This document shows positions 1 to 7,202 of a stretch of 64,000 nucleotides of DNA, piece by piece. The number at the start of each line of letters is the position of its first letter. The first letter of the stretch is position 1. Source of the stretch: an uncultured Bacteroidales bacterium. GTDB taxonomy: Bacteria > Bacteroidota > Bacteroidia > Bacteroidales > P3. A program made the position numbers and the translations under genes. The DNA is taken from contig ONJQ01000010.1 of assembly GCA_900318175.1 (NCBI GenBank), positions 1 through 64,000 on the forward strand, in the 5' to 3' direction. Under the pieces are notes generated by a model. That model searched no databases. It had not been told where the DNA came from and saw only the letters and a list, made by a program, of their open reading frames with translations.

Positions 1-442
1 ACGTCTGCTGAAGCGCTGCCCCAAAGGGAAGGTGACGGGCATCGACTATTCCCCAGTTTCGGTGAAGAAAAGCTCCGGAGTGAACGCCGACGCCATTGCA
101 GCAGGACGCTGCAAGGTGTTGGAGGGAAATGCTTCTGCACTGCCTTTCGATGGAAATACTTTCGATATTGTGACCGCCTTTGAGACCGTCTACTTCTGGC
201 CGGACATCGAAGAGTGCTTCCGTGGCGTACACCGCATTTTGAAAGAGGATGGCCGTTTTGTCATCGTCAACGAGGACGACGGCCTCACGGGCAACAACGA
301 GAAATGGGAGAAAATGATAGAAGGTATGCACACCTACACACCCGATGAGCTACGTGCCCACTTGACCAATGCCGGATTCCGCGACATTGCCGTCCACGGC
401 GACGAGCAACACCACTGGCTTACTGTAATAGCAACAAAATAA
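1..442 (+). CDS. SAM-dependent class I methyltransferase, C-terminal part (cut by window start)
   Basis: The reading frame is already open at base 2 and runs to a stop at 440-442, so the start lies upstream of the window. The visible protein begins just after motif I and contains the motif II-like stretch VTGIDYS, then a conserved LPFDGNTFDIVTAFETVYFW segment typical of Methyltransf_11 enzymes (the FDIV strand following the adenine-contacting acidic region). The C-terminus has the usual RILKEDGRFVIV strand. The substrate cannot be read from the sequence. A second methyltransferase starts 9 bases downstream on the same strand, so the two probably share a transcript. The GTG at 32 is internal to the motif and is not a credible start. 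Confidence 0.85.
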   Translation, partial: RLLKRCPKGKVTGIDYSPVSVKKSSGVNADAIAAGRCKVLEGNASALPFDGNTFDIVTAFETVYFWPDIEECFRGVHRILKEDGRFVIVNEDDGLTGNNEKWEKMIEGMHTYTPDELRAHLTNAGFRDIAVHGDEQHHWLTVIATK

Positions 443-451
443 AAAGATACC

Positions 452-1243
452 ATGAAACCCAACTACAAAAACTGGATGCCCAAGGGCATGATTTGTGGAA
501 CAGCAGCAGAATGTGCGGTATGCCTTGTCCTGTTCCTTGTCTTCGGTGTGAGCGGACTGCTTACAGCCGGAATTTGGAAAACCGTGCTTACAATACTTTT
601 CCTTGTCCTCACACTCTTCTTGTTCGCCGTGACGGTCTGGATGATTTTTCTGTACAAGTCTTTCTCGTACAACGGAAAGCGCCAGTTGCCGCGTAGGATA
701 ATCGACGGATTGGCCGCGAGAGTGGTACTGTCCGAAGGCGGCTGCGGCCTTGACGTAGGGTGTGGAAGCGGTGCATTGACCATTGCCGTGGCCAAGCACA
801 ATCCGAAGGCACAGATGACCGGCATCGACCGCTGGGGTGTGGAGTATTCCTCTTTTAGCAAGACACTCTGCGAGGAGAACGCCAAAGCCGAGGGCGTATC
901 AAACACTTCCTTTGCTAAGGGAGATGCAATACGTCTTAATTACGCCGACGAAACCTTCGATGCGGTATGCAGCAACTATGTATACCACAATATCCCAAGC
1001 CGGAACCGACAGGAGATTCTGATGGAGACACTCCGTGTGCTTAAGAAAGGCGGCACCTTCGCCATCCACGACATCTTCTCGAGCCTGAAGTATGGCGACA
1101 TGCAGCTGTTTGTGCAGCGTTTGAAAAACATGGGCTATGCTGATGTGAAGCTTGTCCCCACCGACAACGGTCTTTTCATGAGCCGATGTGAGGCCACATG
1201 GTTGGGGCTCAAAGGTTCCGCCATACTTATGGGGAAGAAATAG
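452..1243 (+). CDS. membrane-anchored class I SAM-dependent methyltransferase
   Basis: The 263-residue protein has two hydrophobic segments at roughly residues 15-40 and 43-68, followed by a cytosolic Rossmann methyltransferase domain. Motif I is LDVGCGSG (100-107); the acidic residue ending beta-2 lies in MTGID (about 122-126); the post-I region ends with DETFDAVCSNYVYHN, and the RVLKKGGTFAIHDIF strand follows. It probably methylates a membrane-associated or small hydrophobic substrate, but that is inference from the membrane anchor only. It follows the first methyltransferase by 9 bases and is followed by a strong bidirectional terminator, so it closes that transcription unit. The ATG at 452 is the first plausible start and places the first hydrophobic helix near the N-terminus. 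Confidence 0.85.
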   Translation: MKPNYKNWMPKGMICGTAAECAVCLVLFLVFGVSGLLTAGIWKTVLTILFLVLTLFLFAVTVWMIFLYKSFSYNGKRQLPRRIIDGLAARVVLSEGGCGLDVGCGSGALTIAVAKHNPKAQMTGIDRWGVEYSSFSKTLCEENAKAEGVSNTSFAKGDAIRLNYADETFDAVCSNYVYHNIPSRNRQEILMETLRVLKKGGTFAIHDIFSSLKYGDMQLFVQRLKNMGYADVKLVPTDNGLFMSRCEATWLGLKGSAILMGKK

Positions 1244-1321
1244 TGAACTCATGAGACAATCTCCAATTATTACTCGAATAAAACATTGCTTTGCAATAAG
1301 AATGCATGGTAATGCTCTTTT

Positions 1322-1394
1322 AACCCAAACCGGTCATTAGGCCGACTTTCCAACAATATTATTCTTCCATAAACCCTAATGACCGATTTGGGTT
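1322..1394. repeat. 20-bp inverted repeat with 33-nt spacer
   Basis: Arm 1322-1341 (aacccaaaccggtcattagg) and arm 1375-1394 (cctaatgaccgatttgggtt) are inverted copies with one mismatch, separated by 33 AT-rich bases. It lies between convergent genes, just before a separate rho-independent terminator. The arms are longer than a terminator needs and have no T-tract of their own, so this may be a REP-like dispersed element rather than a terminator. Confidence 0.8.
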
Positions 1395-1398
1395 GAAG

Positions 1399-1431
1399 AA
1401 AAAGGGAACCGTGAATTGCGGTTCCCTTTTT
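1399..1431. terminator. bidirectional rho-independent terminator
   Basis: A perfect 13-bp stem (1399-1411 with 1419-1431) encloses a 7-nt loop. Its core is gggaaccg/cggttccc, flanked by A5 on the left and T5 on the right, so it can work in both directions. It separates the methyltransferase gene (plus strand) from the convergent PAP2 phosphatase gene (minus strand). Confidence 0.92.
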
Positions 1432-1449
1432 GATGGCAGGTATGAGAAA

Positions 1450-3060
1450 TTAATAGACGGTCTTTAGGCTGCAGAATTTATCTCTGCCCGTGAAGGTGAC
1501 AAGGTAAACGCCGTGGGGAAGGGAGGAAAGGTTGATTGTGGTGTTGCCAGTGACGGTCTGGGTGCTGATGAGACGACCATCGACAGAGTAGAGGTTGAGG
1601 GTGCCATGGATGGGATGGTCGGTAAAGGTGAGCATCACGGTGCTGTCCACTTGGCGGAGGAGTGCATCGTTGCCGGCAGTGTTGGTGGCAATGGCGGTGC
1701 GGCCACGCAGACGGGCGTATTCGGCACGGGCGCTGTCGAGGAGGGTTTGGAAACGGGGGTCGCGCTGCAGCCGGATGAGGGTGTAGGCGGCCACTATACG
1801 GGCGGCTTGCACATCGGTTGCCCAATGGTAACCGGCGATGATGCGGCTGCGGCCGTACTCAAAGCCGCGACGCAGGACGGAGTTCATGCTGTCAGGGGTG
1901 AGCTCGACCATGGCCATGGCAAGTCCCCAACCAAAAGTGGAGTGGGAGGAGGGATAGGAAGTGGTGAGAGCGTGGGATTCCTCTTCTTCAGGGATAAGTG
2001 TGGGCTCATCCAACTGCATGTAGGGACGACGGCGGAAGCCTGTGTTTTTAAGGTTGCCGGATTGGTCTTTGAGAGCTGTCCTGACATATTTGAGGTAGGC
2101 GGTGATGTGGGGAGCGGTGGTGGTGTCGAGTTGCATGTTCAAGCAGTTGGAGAACTGGCTGAGGAAGTGGTGCACTTTGCTGCCAGCATCGGTTTTGGCT
2201 TGCTCGCCACGGTCGGTGTCGCGTTCGCCTTTGGCAAGCCAGTGGGCTGCCACGTCGCCCTGGTAGCGGAAACAAGCGGTGTCGACAGGGCGTGGCAGGA
2301 TGCGGCGACCATTTGGGTACCCCACGTTCTGGGGAGTGGAACCATGCCAGAGGAGGAATTCTGTGCGGGCGGCGGCAAGGTCGGCGCGGTATTCAGGACT
2401 TGACTGTAGGCGAGCCACACAGGCCGAGGAGGCCAGGCGTGCTGCATCGACATCACTCTGCCAATGGGCACCGACAATGACGCGACTTTCACCATACTCC
2501 CAGCCGCGGCGCAGGATGGTGTCCTGCAGTTCGGGGGCCATCTGTGCCATGATGAGGGCGGTGGTCCAACCCAGAGAAGTGTGGCCAGAGGGATAAGAAC
2601 CGTTGCCGCGCAGTTCCTCCTCGTTGTCAAAGGCACCTGCCACATGCTCGTTCATCCGGGCGAAGGGACGCTTGCGCATGTATTTCCGTTTGGCCTTACG
2701 GACGGCTTGGTGGGCGGCAGTCCGCTCGCCTCGTGAGATGAGGCGATAGATGGCTGGGGTGGTCTCTTTGCTGACTAAGAAGCCTAAGGCCTCGCTGTAG
2801 ATGCCGCACATGCGGTCTACACTATACATGGATTCCCAGCTGGCTTGCTCTCCACGAGGGGTGTGGCGCATGGATTTGCCCCAGAGCCACTGCTGGAAGT
2901 CGTCAATGAACAACTGGCTGTTGGTGTCAGGCGGAGCGGGCAGGTAGATGCCAGCGTCTGGCAGCTCTTCAATGTCGAAATAGGGGATGGTGTCGAGGTT
3001 CTGCCCCTTGGCCGTGAGGGCAAACAGGCAGACGGTCAGAATTAATAAATGTTTTTTCAT
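1450..3060 (-). CDS. tandem PAP2 (class A) acid phosphatase with T9SS C-terminal sorting domain
   Basis: The protein has a Sec signal peptide (MKKHLLILTVCLFALTAKGQ; start chosen at the ATG directly before it) and two consecutive PAP2 phosphatase domains. Domain 1 carries KX6RP (KRKYMRKRP), PSGHT and SRX5HX3D (SRVIVGAHWQSD). Domain 2 carries KX6RP (KNTGFRRRP), PSSHS in place of PSGH, and SRIIAGYHWATD. The last 65 or so residues look like a T9SS type A sorting domain (GTLNLYSVDGRLIS, then LPHGVYLVTF and a basic-aromatic end). The inferred role is a secreted, surface-attached phosphomonoesterase. Most family members have a single domain; the duplication with both active sites retained is unusual. 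It is the last gene of a minus-strand cluster, 69 bases after the LD-carboxypeptidase. Confidence 0.9.
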   Translation of the reverse strand: MKKHLLILTVCLFALTAKGQNLDTIPYFDIEELPDAGIYLPAPPDTNSQLFIDDFQQWLWGKSMRHTPRGEQASWESMYSVDRMCGIYSEALGFLVSKETTPAIYRLISRGERTAAHQAVRKAKRKYMRKRPFARMNEHVAGAFDNEEELRGNGSYPSGHTSLGWTTALIMAQMAPELQDTILRRGWEYGESRVIVGAHWQSDVDAARLASSACVARLQSSPEYRADLAAARTEFLLWHGSTPQNVGYPNGRRILPRPVDTACFRYQGDVAAHWLAKGERDTDRGEQAKTDAGSKVHHFLSQFSNCLNMQLDTTTAPHITAYLKYVRTALKDQSGNLKNTGFRRRPYMQLDEPTLIPEEEESHALTTSYPSSHSTFGWGLAMAMVELTPDSMNSVLRRGFEYGRSRIIAGYHWATDVQAARIVAAYTLIRLQRDPRFQTLLDSARAEYARLRGRTAIATNTAGNDALLRQVDSTVMLTFTDHPIHGTLNLYSVDGRLISTQTVTGNTTINLSSLPHGVYLVTFTGRDKFCSLKTVY

Positions 3061-3129
3061 GTTCATGTATTTTAATAGCATTATTAAGGTTATAAATTGA
3101 AAAATGGAACGAGGCGCCAGTCTTCCGCG

Positions 3130-4242
3130 TTATTCTATTTTCCCCGCCAATCGCATACTGGTAGCAACAGGCATGGTGGTGGCTTTAGCGTCACTGGTTA
3201 TTACCTCCTCTTGCAATCCGTCAATGTTGAATTGCAGCGTCGCGCCGTCTACGCGCACATCGATAGTCACAGGGGCACCCATCACCAAAGGCAAGTTCAC
3301 CTCTCCATGACCTGCGGGGAAACCGCACAACAGCGGTATGTTGTATTTTACGAGGTACTGGCGAATCATTGCTTCGACGCTTTCGTATGAAAACTCGCTG
3401 CCACAGCCGGAGAATTCACCCAGCACCACTCCTTTGCATCTGTCCAGAACTCCATTCATGGCAAGGATGTTAAACTGTCGGTCGATATTATGCATCGACT
3501 CCCCAACCTCCTCTATAAAGAGGATCAAATTCCGTCCAAGGGTGGCGTCGGCCTGTGTACCGATATTCGGGGCAATAGTGCAGATATTGCCTCCCACAAG
3601 AATGCCGCTGGCTGTTCCTGTAATATTTTGAGGATGGGGCGCTACTTTGTAGAGTGGCACACGACCCATCAGCACATCGCGCATCAAGGTGCTGGTCATG
3701 TCGGTTCCTCCAGCAGCGAGGTAGGAACTCATAGTCCCGTGTATGCTCATCACCTGGGCGCGGTTAAGTATACCGTGCAGGGTGGAGATGTCGCTGAATC
3801 CAACCAGCCACTTGGGGTGTGCTCCCCATTCTGATAGCGGAATCTGGTCAATCAGCTGGATGGTGCCGTAACCTCCCCGGTTGCAAATGATGGCCTTGAT
3901 GGTTGTGTCATTCAAAGCCCAGCGTATATCGCTCACACGTTCTTCCACCGTGCCTGCATATTTCCCTGCATATACCTTGCCCACATTCGGCCCTATCACG
4001 GGTTCCAGACCCCATCCACGAAGCACTTCGGCAGTCTTCTCCACATTCTCCATCGGAGTGAAGTACGATGGGGAGATAAGCGCCACACGGTCTCCCGCCT
4101 TTAAGTAATCAGGTTTCACACAGTTGAGGGTTGACGAATTTTCGTCTGTGATGGCTGTGAGGTATTCCTCTTTCTTACACGATGTCACTAATAATACGAC
4201 TCCAAGCAATAGCAGAGCCCATGGTAATTTTTTCCTTTTCAT
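3130..4242 (-). CDS. LD-carboxypeptidase (peptidase S66) lipoprotein
   Basis: The protein has a lipoprotein signal (MKRKKLPWALLLLGVVLLVTSC), so it is probably anchored in the envelope. The mature part matches the S66 muramoyl-tetrapeptide LD-carboxypeptidase family: ALISPSYF near the start, GGYGTIQL, the nucleophile-bearing GFSDISTLHG, and the late GFPAGHGEVNLPLVMGA segment with the catalytic His. S66 enzymes remove the terminal D-Ala from murein tetrapeptides during peptidoglycan recycling; some members are microcin self-immunity proteins. LdcA of enterobacteria is cytosolic, so a lipoprotein form implies action on periplasmic muropeptides. It lies between a rhamnosidase (158 bases upstream) and the PAP2 phosphatase on the same strand, so it could be co-transcribed with them. 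Confidence 0.88.
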   Translation of the reverse strand: MKRKKLPWALLLLGVVLLVTSCKKEEYLTAITDENSSTLNCVKPDYLKAGDRVALISPSYFTPMENVEKTAEVLRGWGLEPVIGPNVGKVYAGKYAGTVEERVSDIRWALNDTTIKAIICNRGGYGTIQLIDQIPLSEWGAHPKWLVGFSDISTLHGILNRAQVMSIHGTMSSYLAAGGTDMTSTLMRDVLMGRVPLYKVAPHPQNITGTASGILVGGNICTIAPNIGTQADATLGRNLILFIEEVGESMHNIDRQFNILAMNGVLDRCKGVVLGEFSGCGSEFSYESVEAMIRQYLVKYNIPLLCGFPAGHGEVNLPLVMGAPVTIDVRVDGATLQFNIDGLQEEVITSDAKATTMPVATSMRLAGKIE

Positions 4243-4400
4243 AATATTATGATGTTTATCATTTGTACAATTCCATACTTTTCTTAACGCTCATTCCCCG
4301 TATTTATTGCATGGGAATATGTCTCCAGTGCAATTTGAAACCTCCCGACTGTAGCTTTAGCGTATTGTCTCAGCGCAGGAGACCCTCTCGCCCCGTCGAG

Positions 4401-7202
4401 TTATTCCAGCGTAGAACGCAGGTGGTGTTTGCCACTTCCAAGAGTCTGTTTCTGGTATCCCTCTGCGGTAGGCAACCACACCTCGGCAGTGGTATTGGCA
4501 GGTATCAGTATCTCCCATTCGAAGCGGTTGCCGTTGCGTTTCCACTTGCTTTTTATGAGGCCGCTGACAGATTGGTAGGAACAATTCACGTAATCCAATC
4601 CTTTGATGGGATAGGGTTTCAGCATTATCTTGCTGTATCCAGGAGCCAAAGGCCTTATGCCGCCGAGGTATTCATAGTACCAGATGATAAGGTCGCCGAG
4701 GAGCATGACATGGTTGCCGGAGTTCATGGCGGGGTCTCCTGTGTCGCCATTCCATAGTTCCCAAATGGTTGTGGCACCATTCTTCACCATATAGCCCCAG
4801 CTGGGGTAGGTGGTGTCGGTGGCCATCCGTAGCGCCAAGTCGCCACGACCGTAATCAGTAAGGGTGCGCATCAGGTGTTGGATGCCCACAACACCTGTAG
4901 AAACATGTCCGTCGAAATCTTTCTCAGTCTTTTCAACGATATGCTCCAGCACGCTGTGCTCGTAATTAGGTCCCACCATCCAGAAGGATAGCGGGAGGAT
5001 GTTGGCGGTAACGGTGTTATTGGCATAGCATCCGGAAACGGAATCGAAATAGCGGGCGTTATATGCCTTGGTGACAGTATTGATTTCATTCTTGAAATAT
5101 TGAACGTCGTCTTCCCGATGAAGGTTCGTGGCAAATCCTCCCATTATTCCGCAATACTTGACATAAAAGGGTGTCGAAAGACAGGCGGGCCATGTGATGC
5201 GGTTAGTGTCTTGAGAGTGTATCAGTTCGGGGCTTTCGGGCGGCACGCACCAGTCGCCGTAGGTGTCGCGGATGAGGATGCCGTCCTTGAGGTAGTATTT
5301 CTTCATGTGGAGCATCCAGCGTTTCATGGCATCATAATGTTGCTCGACGGTGCGGAAGTCGCCAAAACGTCTCCATATCATATCGGCTACGGTGATGAAG
5401 GCTCCCGGCCAGGTCATGTTGTCGGTGTAGTTGCGCCAGTAAGCAGGCGCGACATCGGGGAGTGATCCGTTCTCGAACTGGCTGTCTTCAAGGTCTTGCA
5501 GCCATTTGGCATAGAGGCGGTGGTTGTCGAAGATGAAGCTCTCGCCGTAGTTGCCCGTGGTGCGGTCACCGGTCCAGCCCATGCGCTCGTCGCGCTGCGG
5601 GCAGTCGGTGGGCATGGAGCGGTAGTTGCCGCGGATTCCCCACGTGGCGTTACGGTAGACGGCGTTGATTATTTCGTCGGAGGTCTCGAAGGAGCCTGTC
5701 ATCTTCATCTCGTCGTAGAGGACGAGTCCATTGATGCCACCGTTCATCGGTTTGAAGCGGAGACCGGATATCTCAACATAGCGGAAGCCGTGATAGGTAA
5801 ACATGGGGGACCAATGGTCCATCCCTTCATTGGCGATGTAACGGTCAGTACACTCGGCTGAGCGTAAGTTGTCTGTGTATAGGCTGCTGTCGGTGTTGAG
5901 TGTCTCGGCATAGCGGATGGTAATGGTGTCACCCAGCTGCATGTCGTACAGCCATATGGATATCACTCCAACCATGTTCTGTCCCATATCCACTATCCAT
6001 TTGTCACCCTTTTGGAAGATGTTGATCGGCAACAGGGTTTGCTGTACCTTGATGTTGGGGTTGGGCTGCGGGGTGAGGAGCTGCATTGGGTCGGGCCGCT
6101 GGTAGTCACTGGGCAGAGGACTGCCGGTGACGACGGGGTACTCGCGGGCAACGCGGTGGCGCGGGTTGTAGATGTCCTCCTTGTACATGTTCTGCCGGTC
6201 GTAATCGACGGTGGCTGCATCCCACTGGCTGTCGTCGTAGTCGGGCATAGTCCAGTCTCCGAGGTCGAGGCGCGCGTCGTATGTCTCGCCGTCGAACTCA
6301 TTGCTTTTGCGTATGGGGCCTTGGTTGGTTATCTTCCACCCCTCGTCGCTGACTATCGTGTCGGTAGTGCCGTCCTTGTAGGTCACCTCCAGCTGCATCA
6401 GCAATTGCGGCAGGCCATAGTGGGCGGCGTGATTGATGCCGCACCATTCGAGGTAGTTGTCGTCGTGGCGCACTGTGGTGAAACGCCCGCCTGCGAGCGT
6501 GGCACCCACGGCGTTCAGCCCGTCTTCACGGACAAGGTCGGTTACATCGTAGGCGTTGAAATATATGCGCTGTGTGTAGTCGCTCAAGGCAGGTTTCAGT
6601 AGTTCATCCGGGGCCACTTCCTGTCCATTGATATAGGCGGAGTATACACCTAATCCACTAATATACAGTCTTGCCTTGGCAATGTTTTTGCGAAGGGAAA
6701 ACTCCTTTCGTAGATAGCGTGCAGCGACGACGGTGTGGCCGTTCACGTTGTCGTCCTCGAAGTCGCGGCCAATCCAGTGCGCGTGCCAGTCATCTGGCGA
6801 CAGCAGGCTGATTTCGAACTGTTGCACCTCGCTCTCGAGGGTCTTCTTTCGGTTGTGGTCGCCATAAGTTAAGGTGGTGTACAACTTCCACCAGCATCTG
6901 TCGCGGCTCTTCAGCGGCTTGCCTCCGTATGGGATGTAGAGCATCCGATTGGATGCAACTGTCTTCGTGTCCCACAGGTCGCCAATGCCTTTGGCCGCAT
7001 TCTCTTTTGTTGAGGCCACGATAATGCGGTAGTCTGTTTGGACCACGTTATCCTCCTCAGACTCATAGCACCAGCTGAACCGTGGTTCGCTCGTGGCTAA
7101 AGGGATTGAACCGTCCTGCATCTCGACAGTCGGGTTGGATAGTTGCACTTTGCAACCACAGGATGCCAACAAAAGGGTCAGCAGAGGGATAATGTATCTC
7201 AT
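4401..7202 (-). CDS. GH78 alpha-L-rhamnosidase, lipoprotein
   Basis: A 933-residue protein with a short lipoprotein signal (MRYIIPLLTLLLASC). The multidomain GH78 layout is visible: an N-terminal Ig-like domain with FSWCYESEE, the jelly-roll region YISGLGVYSAYINGQ, then the (alpha/alpha)6 barrel with the hallmark DCPQRDERMGWTGD holding the general-acid region, and GATTIWELWNGD with the candidate general base Glu. The C-terminal beta-sandwich contains GLIKSKWKRNGNRFEWEI. GH78 enzymes cleave terminal alpha-L-rhamnose from pectic side chains, flavonoid glycosides or bacterial polysaccharides. Its ATG overlaps the stop of the preceding GH78 gene by 4 bases (ATGA), which indicates translational coupling. 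The two rhamnosidases are clearly different in sequence and so may act on different linkages. Confidence 0.94.
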   Translation of the reverse strand: MRYIIPLLTLLLASCGCKVQLSNPTVEMQDGSIPLATSEPRFSWCYESEEDNVVQTDYRIIVASTKENAAKGIGDLWDTKTVASNRMLYIPYGGKPLKSRDRCWWKLYTTLTYGDHNRKKTLESEVQQFEISLLSPDDWHAHWIGRDFEDDNVNGHTVVAARYLRKEFSLRKNIAKARLYISGLGVYSAYINGQEVAPDELLKPALSDYTQRIYFNAYDVTDLVREDGLNAVGATLAGGRFTTVRHDDNYLEWCGINHAAHYGLPQLLMQLEVTYKDGTTDTIVSDEGWKITNQGPIRKSNEFDGETYDARLDLGDWTMPDYDDSQWDAATVDYDRQNMYKEDIYNPRHRVAREYPVVTGSPLPSDYQRPDPMQLLTPQPNPNIKVQQTLLPINIFQKGDKWIVDMGQNMVGVISIWLYDMQLGDTITIRYAETLNTDSSLYTDNLRSAECTDRYIANEGMDHWSPMFTYHGFRYVEISGLRFKPMNGGINGLVLYDEMKMTGSFETSDEIINAVYRNATWGIRGNYRSMPTDCPQRDERMGWTGDRTTGNYGESFIFDNHRLYAKWLQDLEDSQFENGSLPDVAPAYWRNYTDNMTWPGAFITVADMIWRRFGDFRTVEQHYDAMKRWMLHMKKYYLKDGILIRDTYGDWCVPPESPELIHSQDTNRITWPACLSTPFYVKYCGIMGGFATNLHREDDVQYFKNEINTVTKAYNARYFDSVSGCYANNTVTANILPLSFWMVGPNYEHSVLEHIVEKTEKDFDGHVSTGVVGIQHLMRTLTDYGRGDLALRMATDTTYPSWGYMVKNGATTIWELWNGDTGDPAMNSGNHVMLLGDLIIWYYEYLGGIRPLAPGYSKIMLKPYPIKGLDYVNCSYQSVSGLIKSKWKRNGNRFEWEILIPANTTAEVWLPTAEGYQKQTLGSGKHHLRSTLE

